Below, piece after piece: positions 16,801-25,422 of a stretch of DNA of 54,291 bases; position 1 is the first letter of the stretch; every line of letters begins with the position of its first letter. The notes under the pieces were generated by a model that did not search any database, was not told the DNA's origin, and saw only the letters and a program-made list of their open reading frames with translations. The position numbers were made by a program, and so were the translations under genes. Source of the DNA: JAVBLT01 sp031553315 (GTDB taxonomy: Bacteria > Verrucomicrobiota > Kiritimatiellia > RFP12 > DVOR01); contig JAVBLT010000041.1 of the NCBI GenBank assembly GCA_031553315.1, forward strand, positions 1 through 54,291, in the 5' to 3' direction.

Positions 16801-18033
16801 ATGTTCCGACGCCACTTTTGCACCCTGATTCTCGCGGCTCTCCTTGCCGCGGCCGCCTCCGCGCAGAATAACAACGACCCCCTCATCCTCAAGCTTAAAG
16901 GCGGCGACAGGCACACCCTCAGCCTCGCCAACCTCGCCGCCGCCGGCGAAGCCGGCACACTCTTCAGGCAAACCCTCCAGCGCGACCTCGAACGCTCAGG
17001 CTGGTTCAAAATCGTCCCCTCCGGAGCAAGCGTCAGCATCGAAGGCACCGCCTCCGGCAGCGGTTCCATCGCCGCCGCCGTCACCGTGACCTGGCCCGGC
17101 AAACGCTTCACCTGGAACCAAAACGCCTCGCAGAGCGACGCCCGCTTCCTCGCCCACGCCCTCGCCGACGACATGGTCAAACACATCGCCGGCGCCCCCG
17201 GCATGGCCACAGCCACCCTCGCCCTCGTCCGCCGGACCGCCCCCAACGCCGCCGACCTCTACGTGTGCGATTCCGACGGCGCCAACCTTCGCCGCATCAC
17301 CAACGACAACGCCTCCATCGTGGGCCTCCGCTGGTCTCCCGATCAGCAGAACCTCTATTTCACCTCCTACCGCACCGACTACGGCATCATCCACCGCGCC
17401 AACCTCGCCACCGGCAAAGTCAGCCCCCTCGCCAACTTCAAAGGCTTCAACGCCGGAGCCGCCGTCAACCCCGCCGACCCCGACAAAATCGCCCTCATCC
17501 TCTCCCATCAGGGCAACCCCGAGCTCTACATCCTCGATTCCCGAAACGGCGGCCTCACCCGCCTGACCAACACCAAAAACGGCTCCGAAGCCAGCCCCTG
17601 CTGGTCGCCCGACGGTTCAAAAATCGTCTACACCAGCGACCTCGGCACCCGCACCCCCCAGCTCTACATCGTCGACATCGCCACCCGGCAATCGCGCCGC
17701 CTCACCTACAACGGTTCCGAAAACGTCTCCCCCGACTGGGGCGCCAACGGCCTCATCGCCTTCGCCACCCGCCGCGGAGCCCCCTACCAGATCGCCGTGA
17801 TCGACCCCGCCAAAGGCGAAGCCTCCACCCGCCTCCTCACCGCCCGCAACGACACCTGCGAATTCCCCACCTGGGCCCCCGACGGCCGCCACATCGCCTA
17901 CTCCCGCACCCAGGGCAAAACCGCCTCCGTTTTCGTGATCGATTCCCTCGAAGGCTCCACCGACCAACCGTGGGTCGTCGCCTCCGGCCAGGGCGAATGG
18001 GTCTTCCCCGCCTGGTCGCCCCGCAAAAAGTAA
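16801..18033 (+). CDS. tolB: Tol-Pal system protein TolB
   Basis: 410 residues, a periplasmic beta-propeller that links Pal to the energised TolQRA complex for outer-membrane constriction and lipid balance. The start at 16801 is preferred over the ATG at 16789 because GAGG sits 6 bases before it. A signal peptide ending near AAAASAQ follows. The N-terminal alpha/beta domain (about 25-150) includes FRQTLQRDLERSGWFKI. The C-terminal propeller carries repeated WSPDGSKIVYTSD and WAPDGRHIAYSR blades. It forms an operon with pal 65 bases downstream. tolQ, tolR and tolA are not in the window. Confidence 0.95.
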   Translation: MFRRHFCTLILAALLAAAASAQNNNDPLILKLKGGDRHTLSLANLAAAGEAGTLFRQTLQRDLERSGWFKIVPSGASVSIEGTASGSGSIAAAVTVTWPGKRFTWNQNASQSDARFLAHALADDMVKHIAGAPGMATATLALVRRTAPNAADLYVCDSDGANLRRITNDNASIVGLRWSPDQQNLYFTSYRTDYGIIHRANLATGKVSPLANFKGFNAGAAVNPADPDKIALILSHQGNPELYILDSRNGGLTRLTNTKNGSEASPCWSPDGSKIVYTSDLGTRTPQLYIVDIATRQSRRLTYNGSENVSPDWGANGLIAFATRRGAPYQIAVIDPAKGEASTRLLTARNDTCEFPTWAPDGRHIAYSRTQGKTASVFVIDSLEGSTDQPWVVASGQGEWVFPAWSPRKK

Positions 18034-18098
18034 CCCCCTTTACGGCAATCTCCGTTGCCGAACGGCACATCAAAACGACACATAGAAAAGGTAGCGAC

Positions 18099-18665
18099 AT
18101 GAACGTAAGAGCACTCATACGCGTAACGGCCCTCCTGGCCATGGCCACCCTGTGCGGCTGCGGCGACATCTTCACCAAAAAGCGCGGCGGCGCTTCGGCG
18201 ACCGATCTCGACGGCGGTTACAACGCCGGCAAGACCGATCTTCAAGACGCCCTCATCAATGTGCAGGACGACGCCTCCGGCGCTTACGGCCTTCCCTTCG
18301 ACCAGGATCCCTCCCGCCAGCTCCTCTCCAACGTGACCCTCGACCCCATCCGCTTCACCTTCGACAGCTACCTCGTGCCCGCAAACGAAATGCCCAAAGT
18401 GCAGGCCGCCGCCAACTACCTCCTCGGCAACCCCGGCCACGTCATGATCATCGAAGGCCATTGCGACGAACGCGGCAGCAACGAATACAACCTCTCCCTC
18501 AGCGAACAGCGCGCACTCGACGTGAAGACCAAAATGGTCATCTTCGGCGTCGCCGAAAACCGCCTCCAGACCCGCGCCTACGGCGAAGAGCACCCCGCAG
18601 TGAGCGGCAGCGGCGAAGAAGCCTGGCGCCTGAACCGCCGCGGCGAATTCAAAGCCTACAAATAA
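18099..18665 (+). CDS. pal: peptidoglycan-associated lipoprotein Pal
   Basis: 188 residues, an outer-membrane lipoprotein that binds peptidoglycan and TolB. The start is set by the lipoprotein signal MNVRALIRVTALLAMATLCGC, with Cys 21 as the probable lipidation site. The C-terminal OmpA-like domain is complete: IRFTFDSYLVP, then IIEGHCDERGSNEYNLSLSEQRA. That segment contains the conserved Asp and Arg that hold meso-diaminopimelate. It ends YGEEHP and LNRRGEFK. The usual GHTDERGT is GHCDERGS here. The frame is also open far upstream inside tolB, but that part is out of register with tolB and not coding. Confidence 0.95.
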   Translation: MNVRALIRVTALLAMATLCGCGDIFTKKRGGASATDLDGGYNAGKTDLQDALINVQDDASGAYGLPFDQDPSRQLLSNVTLDPIRFTFDSYLVPANEMPKVQAAANYLLGNPGHVMIIEGHCDERGSNEYNLSLSEQRALDVKTKMVIFGVAENRLQTRAYGEEHPAVSGSGEEAWRLNRRGEFKAYK

Positions 18666-18694
18666 GCGCCAAGGCCGCACGCGGGCGCGTGCGC

Positions 18695-18725
18695 CGAAGC
18701 CCCGCCCGCGCGCCGCTTCGTTTTT
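18695..18725 (+). terminator. terminator or attenuator between pal and tatB
   Basis: CGAAGC (18695-18700), a 14-base G/C-rich loop, GCTTCG (18715-18720) and TTTTT (18721-18725). The stem is only 6 bp, and the tatB ribosome site AAGGA follows at 18726, so partial readthrough is likely. Confidence 0.5.
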
Positions 18726-18736
18726 AAGGAACAGGC

Positions 18737-19093
18737 ATGTTTGGAACAGATTGCGGTTTTGCCGAATGGATAGTGATCTTCATCGTGGCGGTCATCGTCT
18801 TCGGGCCCAAAGGCCTGCCCGGCGTCGCCCGGAAAATCGGCCGCTTCATGGCGATGATCCGGCACGCCTCCGATGAATTCAAAGCCCAGGTCATGGCCAT
18901 GGATCAGCAGATCGAGGAAACCGCCAAACGCGAGCTCCAACCCATGACCGCCGCCGACGGCGCTCCGGCCGAAGAACCGCCCCTTCCCCCCGGCCCGGAA
19001 GCCTACGATCCCACCTATGAAGCCTTCTACCCCGAGCTGGCCGGCGACGCCCCCGCCGCCGAAGAACCGCCCGCCAAGGAGCCCCCGGCGTGA
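18737..19093 (+). CDS. tatB: Sec-independent translocase subunit TatA/TatB
   Basis: 118 residues, part of the twin-arginine pathway that exports folded proteins. A short N-terminal membrane helix (EWIVIFIVAVIVFGPKGLP) has the conserved F-G-P before an amphipathic helix (ARKIGRFMAMIRHASDEF). GPKGLPGVARKIG fits TatB better than TatA, but it could serve as both, since no other TatA/B gene is visible. The tail is long, acidic and proline-rich (about 70-118, EEPPLPPGPE and similar), probably disordered. AAGGA precedes the start, and it overlaps tatC by 4 bases. Confidence 0.88.
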   Translation: MFGTDCGFAEWIVIFIVAVIVFGPKGLPGVARKIGRFMAMIRHASDEFKAQVMAMDQQIEETAKRELQPMTAADGAPAEEPPLPPGPEAYDPTYEAFYPELAGDAPAAEEPPAKEPPA

Positions 19094-19887
19094 AAGTCAA
19101 CGCCCTGATCCGAAAAGTCTGTAAAAAAGGCTCCCCGCCCGCTGAAGAAGGTTACACCGATCCGCCCCGCCCCTTCATCGAGCACTTCATCGAGCTGCGC
19201 ACCTGCCTCATTCGCTGCGTGGGCTCCTGGTTCGCCTGCGTGCTCATCATGGGCCCCTTCGCCCCGACCGTCATGAGCATCCTCCAAAGGCCCCTCCTCC
19301 GCTCCGAAGTGAGCAGCCAGATTTCCGTGGAAGGGCTCGATGTGACCATCGGCATGGAAATGCTCCTCAAAATCATGCTTTGGGGCGGCACCCTGGTCTC
19401 CTTTCCCTTTTTGCTTTTCTTCATTCTGCGCTTTATTTTCCCCGGCCTGAAAGCGGGCGAAAAAAACATGATCCTCTTCACCCTCACCACGGCCGCGATT
19501 CTCTTTACCGGCGGCGTGTGGATGGGCTTCGCCTTCACCATCCAGGTCGCGGTCGAAGTGTTCATGGCCATCGCCAAATGGATGAACATCAACGTGCAGA
19601 TCCTCCAGGTGCAATCCTACATCGGCATTGTGCTCAAGACCCTGCTCGCCTTCGGCATTGCTTTTCAGATCCCGCTCATCCTCCTCGTGCTGGGGTGGCT
19701 GGGCCTGGTTTCCTCCGAGACCCTGCGCAAACAGCGCAGCTATGCCATCGTGATGATTTTTGTGATCGCCATGGTGCTGACGCCTCCCGAACCCGTTTCG
19801 CAAATCATCATGGCTCTGCCCATGTGCCTGCTTTATGAAGTGTGTATTCTGCTCATCCGCGCCAAGGAAAAAATCAGAGGTCAATAG
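19090..19887 (+). CDS. tatC: Sec-independent translocase subunit TatC
   Basis: 265 residues, the twin-arginine signal-peptide receptor of the inner membrane. It starts with GTG, overlapping the tatB stop (GTGA). The first 27 residues are a charged extension. Then comes the family signature FIEHFIELRTCLIR and six membrane helices, including FPFLLFFILRFIFPGLKAGEK and LLAFGIAFQIPLILLVLGWLGLV (split by the conserved F-P residues). The stop overlaps the next gene's GTG start by one base. Any twin-arginine substrates are encoded elsewhere. Confidence 0.95.
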   Translation: MKVNALIRKVCKKGSPPAEEGYTDPPRPFIEHFIELRTCLIRCVGSWFACVLIMGPFAPTVMSILQRPLLRSEVSSQISVEGLDVTIGMEMLLKIMLWGGTLVSFPFLLFFILRFIFPGLKAGEKNMILFTLTTAAILFTGGVWMGFAFTIQVAVEVFMAIAKWMNINVQILQVQSYIGIVLKTLLAFGIAFQIPLILLVLGWLGLVSSETLRKQRSYAIVMIFVIAMVLTPPEPVSQIIMALPMCLLYEVCILLIRAKEKIRGQ

Positions 19888-20993
19888 TGGGTTTTGAATC
19901 CGGCAACGTCAACTTCCGCCTTTTTTATCTCCAGCCGGAATTCGATTCCTCCCTGGTGGAGCGTTTCGCCGCGCACGCCATGCCCCCCATCGCCACCCTC
20001 GGCTACGAACCCATCCACGGCTGGGCGGGCGCCGACCATCCGCTTGACCGCGAGATCACCGAAGAGCATTGCTGCTTCACGAGCGCCATCCACCTGACCT
20101 ATGTGACCGCGGAAAAGAAAATTCCGCCCTCGACCCTCACCGCCTTCTGCAAGGTGGAAGAGAGCATCGAGCGCAAAGCGAGAGAGATCGAGTTCCTTCC
20201 CCGCGCCGTCAAAATGGAAGTGAAACAGCGCGTGACCGATATGCTGATTAAAGACGCTCTCCCCGTCTTCGCCACGCTTCCCCTCGTGGTCGACCTGCGC
20301 AACCGCCTCCTCCTCGCCGCCGCCATGAGCGACGCCCAGGTCGACAAGCTCCTCCCCGCCTTCAAGGAAACCGCCGGCACCATGCCCGTGCTCCTCACGC
20401 CCGAGACCGCCGCCCTCCGCCGCCGCCAGATGAACGTCAACGACATGATCCCCGTGCTCTACACCCCCGACGACCACATCGAAGTGCCCTACGAAATCTC
20501 CCTCGGCACCGACTTCTTCACCTGGCTCCTCTTCTATTGGGAAAAAGAAGGCGGCGCCTTCCCGCTCGACGGCGACACCTGCGGCATGATGATCGAAGGC
20601 CCCCTCACCTTTTACCATGAAGGCGCCGGCGCCCACGAAGCCGTGCTCCGCAAAGGCACCCCCCTCGACGGCCGCGAGCTGGGCATGGCCCTCTACTGCG
20701 GCAAAAAGCTCCGCAAGGCCAAAGTCACCTTCACCCGCGGCGAGACCATCGTCTCCGCCACGCTCGACGCCGCCGACTTCAGCTTCCGCGGCATGAAGCT
20801 GCCCAAAGGCGAACAGGGCGACGCCGTCGGCCAGTTTCAGGAGCGCATGGCCGGCATTGAATTCTTCTGGACCTGCTGGCTGACCCTCTTCGACCGTTTC
20901 CTCGACCTGCGCGCCAACCCCGCCGCGTGGGAAGCCACCGTTGAGAAAATCAAAAGCTGGATCGAGGCGCGGGCCAACCCGCCCCGGTTTTAA
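19887..20993 (+). CDS. RdgC-like protein, putative recombination-associated
   Basis: 368 residues. The start is GTG at 19887, one base into the tatC stop, with AGAGG 6 bases before it. The layout follows RdgC, a ring-shaped DNA-binding protein that restrains RecA. The N-terminal beta region FRLFYLQPEF leads to GWAGADHPLD. The middle segment is REIEFLPRAVKMEVKQRVTD, then LPVFATLPLVVDLRNRLLLAAAMS, matching the RdgC order (lysine-rich helix, 'W/V-D-x-N/R' strand, 'A-A-S' turn). The rest is less conserved. Length is near that of bacterial RdgC (about 300) plus an extra C-terminal part. Assignment rests on pattern only; a role linked to tat or ktrA is not suggested. Confidence 0.62.
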   Translation: MGFESGNVNFRLFYLQPEFDSSLVERFAAHAMPPIATLGYEPIHGWAGADHPLDREITEEHCCFTSAIHLTYVTAEKKIPPSTLTAFCKVEESIERKAREIEFLPRAVKMEVKQRVTDMLIKDALPVFATLPLVVDLRNRLLLAAAMSDAQVDKLLPAFKETAGTMPVLLTPETAALRRRQMNVNDMIPVLYTPDDHIEVPYEISLGTDFFTWLLFYWEKEGGAFPLDGDTCGMMIEGPLTFYHEGAGAHEAVLRKGTPLDGRELGMALYCGKKLRKAKVTFTRGETIVSATLDAADFSFRGMKLPKGEQGDAVGQFQERMAGIEFFWTCWLTLFDRFLDLRANPAAWEATVEKIKSWIEARANPPRF

Positions 20994-21004
20994 GGAGCAC
21001 CCCT

Positions 21005-21676
21005 ATGGCGAAACGAATCGGCGTGATCGGAACCGGGCGCTTCGGCGAATCGCTTGTGCAGAGCCTTGCGGAGCAGGGCGCTGAAATCCTGCTCATGGAT
21101 ATGGATCGCGAAAAGGTCCAGAACCTCGCCGAATACGTCAACAAAGCCATCGAGGGCGACGCCACCAACATCCGCGCCCTGGAAGACGCCGGCTTCGCCA
21201 CCTGCAGCGTCGTCGTCGTCGCCATCGGTGAAAACATCGAAGGCAGCATCATGGCCACCGTCAACTGCAAAGAGCTCGGCATCGAGACCGTCGTCGCCAA
21301 AGCCGCCTCCGACGTCCACGGAAAAGTCCTTCGCCGCGTCGGGGCCGACGTCGTCGTCTACCCCAACCGCGACCGTGCCCAGCGCCTCGCCCGCGCCCTT
21401 CTTTCCACCAATCAGGTCGATCTTTTTGAAATTTCCGACGGTTTCAGCGTGGCGGAAATCGCCGCCCCCGAATTCCTCCACAGCCACTCCCTTGCCGAGG
21501 TCAACGTCCGCCAGAACTACGAGATCACCGTGCTGGCCGTGCGCCGCCTTTCGGTCGACGACCCCGTTTCGCCCCGCCAGGTTTTCGTGCCCGGCCCGAC
21601 CGACATCATCCGCGCCGACGACCGCCTCCTCGTGTTCGGCCGCGACAAGAAAATCGACGCTTTCGCCCAAAACTGA
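21005..21676 (+). CDS. ktrA: potassium uptake regulatory subunit KtrA/TrkA (RCK domains)
   Basis: 223 residues, a cytosolic ring-forming gate that binds nucleotides and controls a Ktr/Trk potassium channel. The RCK_N Rossmann domain starts VIGTGRFGESL (GxGxxG) with acidic residues at MDMD ending strand 2. RCK_C (about 140-218) begins FSVAEIAAPEFLHSHSLAEV. The single N plus C unit and length match KtrA/KtrC. AAGGAG (20993-20998) precedes the start. The channel subunit KtrB is not in the window, so it must be encoded elsewhere. Confidence 0.92.
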   Translation: MAKRIGVIGTGRFGESLVQSLAEQGAEILLMDMDREKVQNLAEYVNKAIEGDATNIRALEDAGFATCSVVVVAIGENIEGSIMATVNCKELGIETVVAKAASDVHGKVLRRVGADVVVYPNRDRAQRLARALLSTNQVDLFEISDGFSVAEIAAPEFLHSHSLAEVNVRQNYEITVLAVRRLSVDDPVSPRQVFVPGPTDIIRADDRLLVFGRDKKIDAFAQN

Positions 21677-21679
21677 TTT

Positions 21680-22729
21680 ATGAAAAAGCTCCTTTTTCTC
21701 TTACCTCTCTTCCTCTTCGGCTGCAAGCCCGGCGCGCCCGAAACCGGCGCCATCCGCAGCACCCAATGGTTCGGCATGGGCACCGCCGCCGCCCTCACCG
21801 TCCCCGAAGCCGAAGCCCAAACGCTTGCCGATACCCGTAAAACGGTTCAGGCCGCCTTCGACCACGTGGAAAACGAACTTTCCCTCTTCAAACCCGATTC
21901 CATCGTCAGCCGCATCAACGCCGCCGCCGGCACCGATGAGACCTTCATGCCCCCCGTTTCGCTTTCCGCCTGCATGGATCACGCCTGGAAACTCTGGAAC
22001 GAAAGCGGCGTCTTTTCTCCCCTTCTTAAGCCGCTCATGAAAGAAGCCTGGGGCTTTTACGCCGATCATCCGCCCGAAGAAGCGCCCTCCAAAGCCCTGC
22101 TCGACCAATTCGCCGACCGGATTGACCCCAATGCCGTTTTTGATGCGACCGAAGAAGGGTTCCGGCTCAAAGTGAAAGGCGCCGCGCTCGATTTGGGCGG
22201 CATAGCCAAAGGGTATGCGGTCGATGCCGCCTACAAAGCACTTATCGCAAACGGTGTGGAAAACGCACTGATCGATTTGGGCGGCAACCTCCGCGCCATC
22301 GGCATTCCCCGCCCCGGCGCCAAGGGGTGGGTCACGGGAATCCGCAATCCCTTTGACCGTTCGCGCATTCTCGGACGTTTTCCGCTCCGCTCCGGCGAAG
22401 GCGTGGCCACCTCAGGCAACTACGAGCGTTTTGTGACCATCGCAGGCAAGCGCTATGCCCACATCCTCGACCCGCGCACCGGAATGCCCGTGACCGGCAT
22501 GGCCGGAACCACCGTGATTGCGCCCGAAGCCGTCGTTGCCGACGGTCTCTCCACCACGCTCTTCATCCTCGGCCCCGAAGAAGGCCATGCCTTTTTAAAG
22601 AAATATTACCCTCAAGCCGAAGCCATCTGGATTCCCGATGCCGACCGCCGCGAACTCCTTGCCACCCCGGGCTTTGCCGCCCGCATCACCCTCAGCGATA
22701 AAGCCTTTACCCTGAAAGAACTCAAATGA
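21680..22729 (+). CDS. apbE: FAD:protein FMN transferase ApbE, lipoprotein
   Basis: 349 residues. Attaches FMN covalently to threonines of proteins such as NqrB/C or RnfG in the periplasm. The lipoprotein signal is MKKLLFLLPLFLFGC (Cys 15). Family motifs are MGTAAALTV (the usual MGT), DLGGIAKGYAVD, IDLGGNLRAIG and HILDPRTGMPVTG. The later ADGLSTTLFILGPEEG holds the metal-binding Asp and Thr. It starts 3 bases after ktrA and overlaps the next gene by 4 bases (ATGA). No nqr or rnf genes are in the window. Confidence 0.95.
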   Translation: MKKLLFLLPLFLFGCKPGAPETGAIRSTQWFGMGTAAALTVPEAEAQTLADTRKTVQAAFDHVENELSLFKPDSIVSRINAAAGTDETFMPPVSLSACMDHAWKLWNESGVFSPLLKPLMKEAWGFYADHPPEEAPSKALLDQFADRIDPNAVFDATEEGFRLKVKGAALDLGGIAKGYAVDAAYKALIANGVENALIDLGGNLRAIGIPRPGAKGWVTGIRNPFDRSRILGRFPLRSGEGVATSGNYERFVTIAGKRYAHILDPRTGMPVTGMAGTTVIAPEAVVADGLSTTLFILGPEEGHAFLKKYYPQAEAIWIPDADRRELLATPGFAARITLSDKAFTLKELK

Positions 22730-23232
22730 CCGATTTCCCCACCCTCGCCGTCCGCATCGCCACCCTGAGCGATGCCGATGCCATCTACGCACTCATCAAA
22801 ACCTACCCCGATGAGCTCATCGTGCGCCCGCTCAACAACATCGTCGAAAACATCGACCGCTTCAGCGTGGCCGAGCTCGAAGGAACCATCGTCGCCTGCA
22901 CCTGCTGGCAGATTCTCCCCGAAATCGGCGATCCGCAGGGCGCCACAGTGGAGCTTCAATCGGTGGCGGTGCGCAACGATTTACGCGGCCACAGCGTGGG
23001 CACCCGCCTCATTGAATTTGTTCTGCGCCGCGTAAAAGCGTTTCGCCCCGCCCAGGCGCTCGTGCTCACCTTCGAGCCGGCGTTTTTCGGAAAGTTCGGC
23101 TTCAAGAAAGTGTCGAAGCAGCAGATCATCCACAAAATCTACCGCGGCTGCATCTACTGCACCAAACACACCGATCCCTTTACCTGCCCTGAAATCGCCA
23201 TGATCCTCGATCTGCGCGAACAAAACGGATAA
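22726..23232 (+). CDS. GNAT acetyltransferase, N-acetylglutamate-synthase-like
   Basis: 168 residues. A single GNAT domain with acetyl-CoA binding around LRGHSVGTRLIEFVLRR (R/Q-x-x-G-x-G/A pattern). The C-terminal cysteine cluster CIYCTKHTDPFTCPEIAM matches the short stand-alone ArgA-type synthases (C-x2-C ... C-P/D-E-x-A-M), as does FEPAFFGKFGFKKVSK. It would acetylate glutamate for arginine synthesis. The overlap with apbE and the 6-base gap to glnN put it in the same transcript as glutamine synthetase, consistent with glutamate metabolism. Substrate is inferred from family resemblance. Confidence 0.82.
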   Translation: MTDFPTLAVRIATLSDADAIYALIKTYPDELIVRPLNNIVENIDRFSVAELEGTIVACTCWQILPEIGDPQGATVELQSVAVRNDLRGHSVGTRLIEFVLRRVKAFRPAQALVLTFEPAFFGKFGFKKVSKQQIIHKIYRGCIYCTKHTDPFTCPEIAMILDLREQNG

Positions 23233-23238
23233 CCCGCC

Positions 23239-25422
23239 ATGATGAACGACCTCCTCCGCACACAGGCCATCCTCGCCATCGCCGAAACCGAACCGCTGCT
23301 GACCGCGCCCAACGCCGACGGCCGCGCCCCCCAGGATTTCTTCGGCGACATGGTGTTCAACGACGATGTGATGCGCGCGACCCTCGATCCCGAAATCTAC
23401 GAGACCGTCCGCCACGCCATCGACAACAACCAACGCCTCGATACCCGCGTGGCCGATGCCGTCGCCCGAGCCATGCGCGACTGGGCCATGCAGAAAGGCG
23501 CCACCCACTACGCCCACGTCTTTTACCCCCTCACCGGCCTCACCGCTGAAAAGCACGACGCCTTCATCAATCCCGGCCGCGACGGCCGCATGATCGCCAA
23601 CTTCACCGCCAAACAGCTCATCCACGGCGAGGCCGACGGTTCCAGCCTCCCCTCCGGCGGCCTGCGCGCCACCTTCGAAGCCCGCGGCTACACCGCCTGG
23701 GACATCACCTCCCCCGCATACCTCCTCGACGCCGCCGGCTGCCGCACCCTCTTTATCCCCACCGCCTTCTTCGCCTCCACCGGCGCCGCCCTCGATAAGA
23801 AAACCCCGCTTCTGCGCTCCTCCCAGGCCGTCGACCGCCAGGCCCGCCGCATCCTCGCCCTCCTGGGCGACGCCGGGGAACACGTCTTCACCGAAGCCGG
23901 CTGCGAACAGGAATACTTCCTCATCGACCGCCGCCTTTACCTCGCCCGCCCCGACCTCATCAGCGCCGGCCGCACCCTTTTCGGCGCCAAGCCCCCCAAA
24001 GGCCAGGAGATGGAAGACCAGTATTACGGCGCCATCCCCGAGCGCGTGCTCGCCTTCATGGCCGATGCCGAGCGCGAACTGCTCCACCTCGGCGTGCCCT
24101 GCAAGACCCGCCACAACGAAGTGGCCCCCGGCCAGTTTGAAATCGCCCCCATCTTCGAAGAGGCCAACATCGCCTCCGACCACCAGCAGCTCGTGATGAG
24201 CGTGCTCCAGCGCATTGCGCTGCGCCACGGCATGGTCTGCCTCCTCCACGAAAAGCCCTACGCCGGCGTCAACGGTTCCGGCAAACACATCAACTGGTCG
24301 CTCGGCACCAAAACCCGCGGCCTGCTCAAAGCCGGAAAAGACCCCGCCGAAAACCTCCACTTCCTCACCTTCTGCAGCGCCGTCATCGCCGCTGTGGATA
24401 AACACGGCGCCCTGCTCCGCTCCTCCATCGCCCACGCCGGCAACGACCACCGCCTCGGCGCCTGCGAAGCGCCGCCCGCCATCATCTCCATCTTCCTCGG
24501 CCAGCAGCTCACCGCGATTTTCGAAGGCATCGCCGCCTACGGAACCGCCGCGCCCTGCCCTGAAAAAGCACCCTGCCCCTCCATTGGCGTGGGCTTTCTG
24601 CCGCCGCTGCCCAATGGCGACGGCGACCGCAACCGCACCAGCCCCTTTGCGTTCACCGGCGGCAAATTCGAGTTTCGCGCGGTGGGTTCCTCCCAGGCCG
24701 TCGCCGGGCCCATCATGATTCTCAACGCCATCATCGCCGAAGCGCTTGAAACCATCGCGGGCGACCTCGAAACCCGCCTCGCCGAAAAGGCCGATGTGAA
24801 GACCGCCGTCTACGCCACAGTCGCCGACATCTGGAAAAAGCACAGCCGCATCGTCTTCAACGGCGACAACTACAACCAAAGCTGGGTCGAGGAAGCCGAA
24901 CGCCGCGGCCTCCCCCACCTGCGCGACTCCGTCGAAGCCATCCACGCGCTCGTCTCCCCCGAAGCCATCGAGACCATGCTCCGCACCGGCGTGCTCACCG
25001 AGCGCGAGCTCCGCGCCCGCCACGAAATCTACCTCGAGCGCTATGTCAACGACATCGGCGTGGAGAGCCGCCTCACCGTGGAAATGGCCCGCACCCTCCT
25101 CCTGCCCGCCGCGATGGAAGACCTGGGCCGCCGCGCAGCCGCCATCAAAAACCTCAAGGATCTCGGCCTGCCCGTCAACACCTCCACCCTTGAAAAACTG
25201 GCGGGCTGGACGGCTTCCATCCACCCCGAAATCGAAGCCCTCGAAAATGCTCTCGCCCAGACCCAGGCCATTGAAGAGCCCCTCGAACAGGCCCGCTTCA
25301 CCCGCGATGTGACCGTGCCGGCCATGAACCGCGTGCGTGAAGTGGCCGACAAGCTCGAAGCCCACGCCAACGACCGCCTCTGGCCGCTGCCCACCTACCA
25401 GGAAATGCTTTTTATCCGATGA
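23239..25422 (+). CDS. glnN: glutamine synthetase type III
   Basis: 727 residues, making glutamine from glutamate and ammonia with ATP. Length and motifs fit the GlnN (type III) class: THYAHVFYPLTG, HGEADGSSLPSGGLRAT, FTEAGCEQEYFLIDRR (catalytic Glu residues), HNEVAPGQFEIAPIFE and NGSGKHINWSL. The C-terminal type-III extension includes NGDNYNQSWVEEAERRGL. Two ATGs are adjacent (23239 and 23242) and neither has a strong ribosome site; translation may be coupled to the GNAT gene 6 bases upstream. It overlaps birA by 4 bases. The 'three-domain' type III form is common in Bacteroidota, cyanobacteria and PVC bacteria. Confidence 0.96.
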   Translation: MMNDLLRTQAILAIAETEPLLTAPNADGRAPQDFFGDMVFNDDVMRATLDPEIYETVRHAIDNNQRLDTRVADAVARAMRDWAMQKGATHYAHVFYPLTGLTAEKHDAFINPGRDGRMIANFTAKQLIHGEADGSSLPSGGLRATFEARGYTAWDITSPAYLLDAAGCRTLFIPTAFFASTGAALDKKTPLLRSSQAVDRQARRILALLGDAGEHVFTEAGCEQEYFLIDRRLYLARPDLISAGRTLFGAKPPKGQEMEDQYYGAIPERVLAFMADAERELLHLGVPCKTRHNEVAPGQFEIAPIFEEANIASDHQQLVMSVLQRIALRHGMVCLLHEKPYAGVNGSGKHINWSLGTKTRGLLKAGKDPAENLHFLTFCSAVIAAVDKHGALLRSSIAHAGNDHRLGACEAPPAIISIFLGQQLTAIFEGIAAYGTAAPCPEKAPCPSIGVGFLPPLPNGDGDRNRTSPFAFTGGKFEFRAVGSSQAVAGPIMILNAIIAEALETIAGDLETRLAEKADVKTAVYATVADIWKKHSRIVFNGDNYNQSWVEEAERRGLPHLRDSVEAIHALVSPEAIETMLRTGVLTERELRARHEIYLERYVNDIGVESRLTVEMARTLLLPAAMEDLGRRAAAIKNLKDLGLPVNTSTLEKLAGWTASIHPEIEALENALAQTQAIEEPLEQARFTRDVTVPAMNRVREVADKLEAHANDRLWPLPTYQEMLFIR

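Noticed and set aside
17265..18098. Arg/Pro-rich frame running into pal from inside tolB
   Set aside because: Out of frame with tolB; pal starts at 18099 with a lipoprotein signal.
22981..25365. 794-codon antisense frame over glnN
   Set aside because: No family features; glnN is complete on the plus strand.
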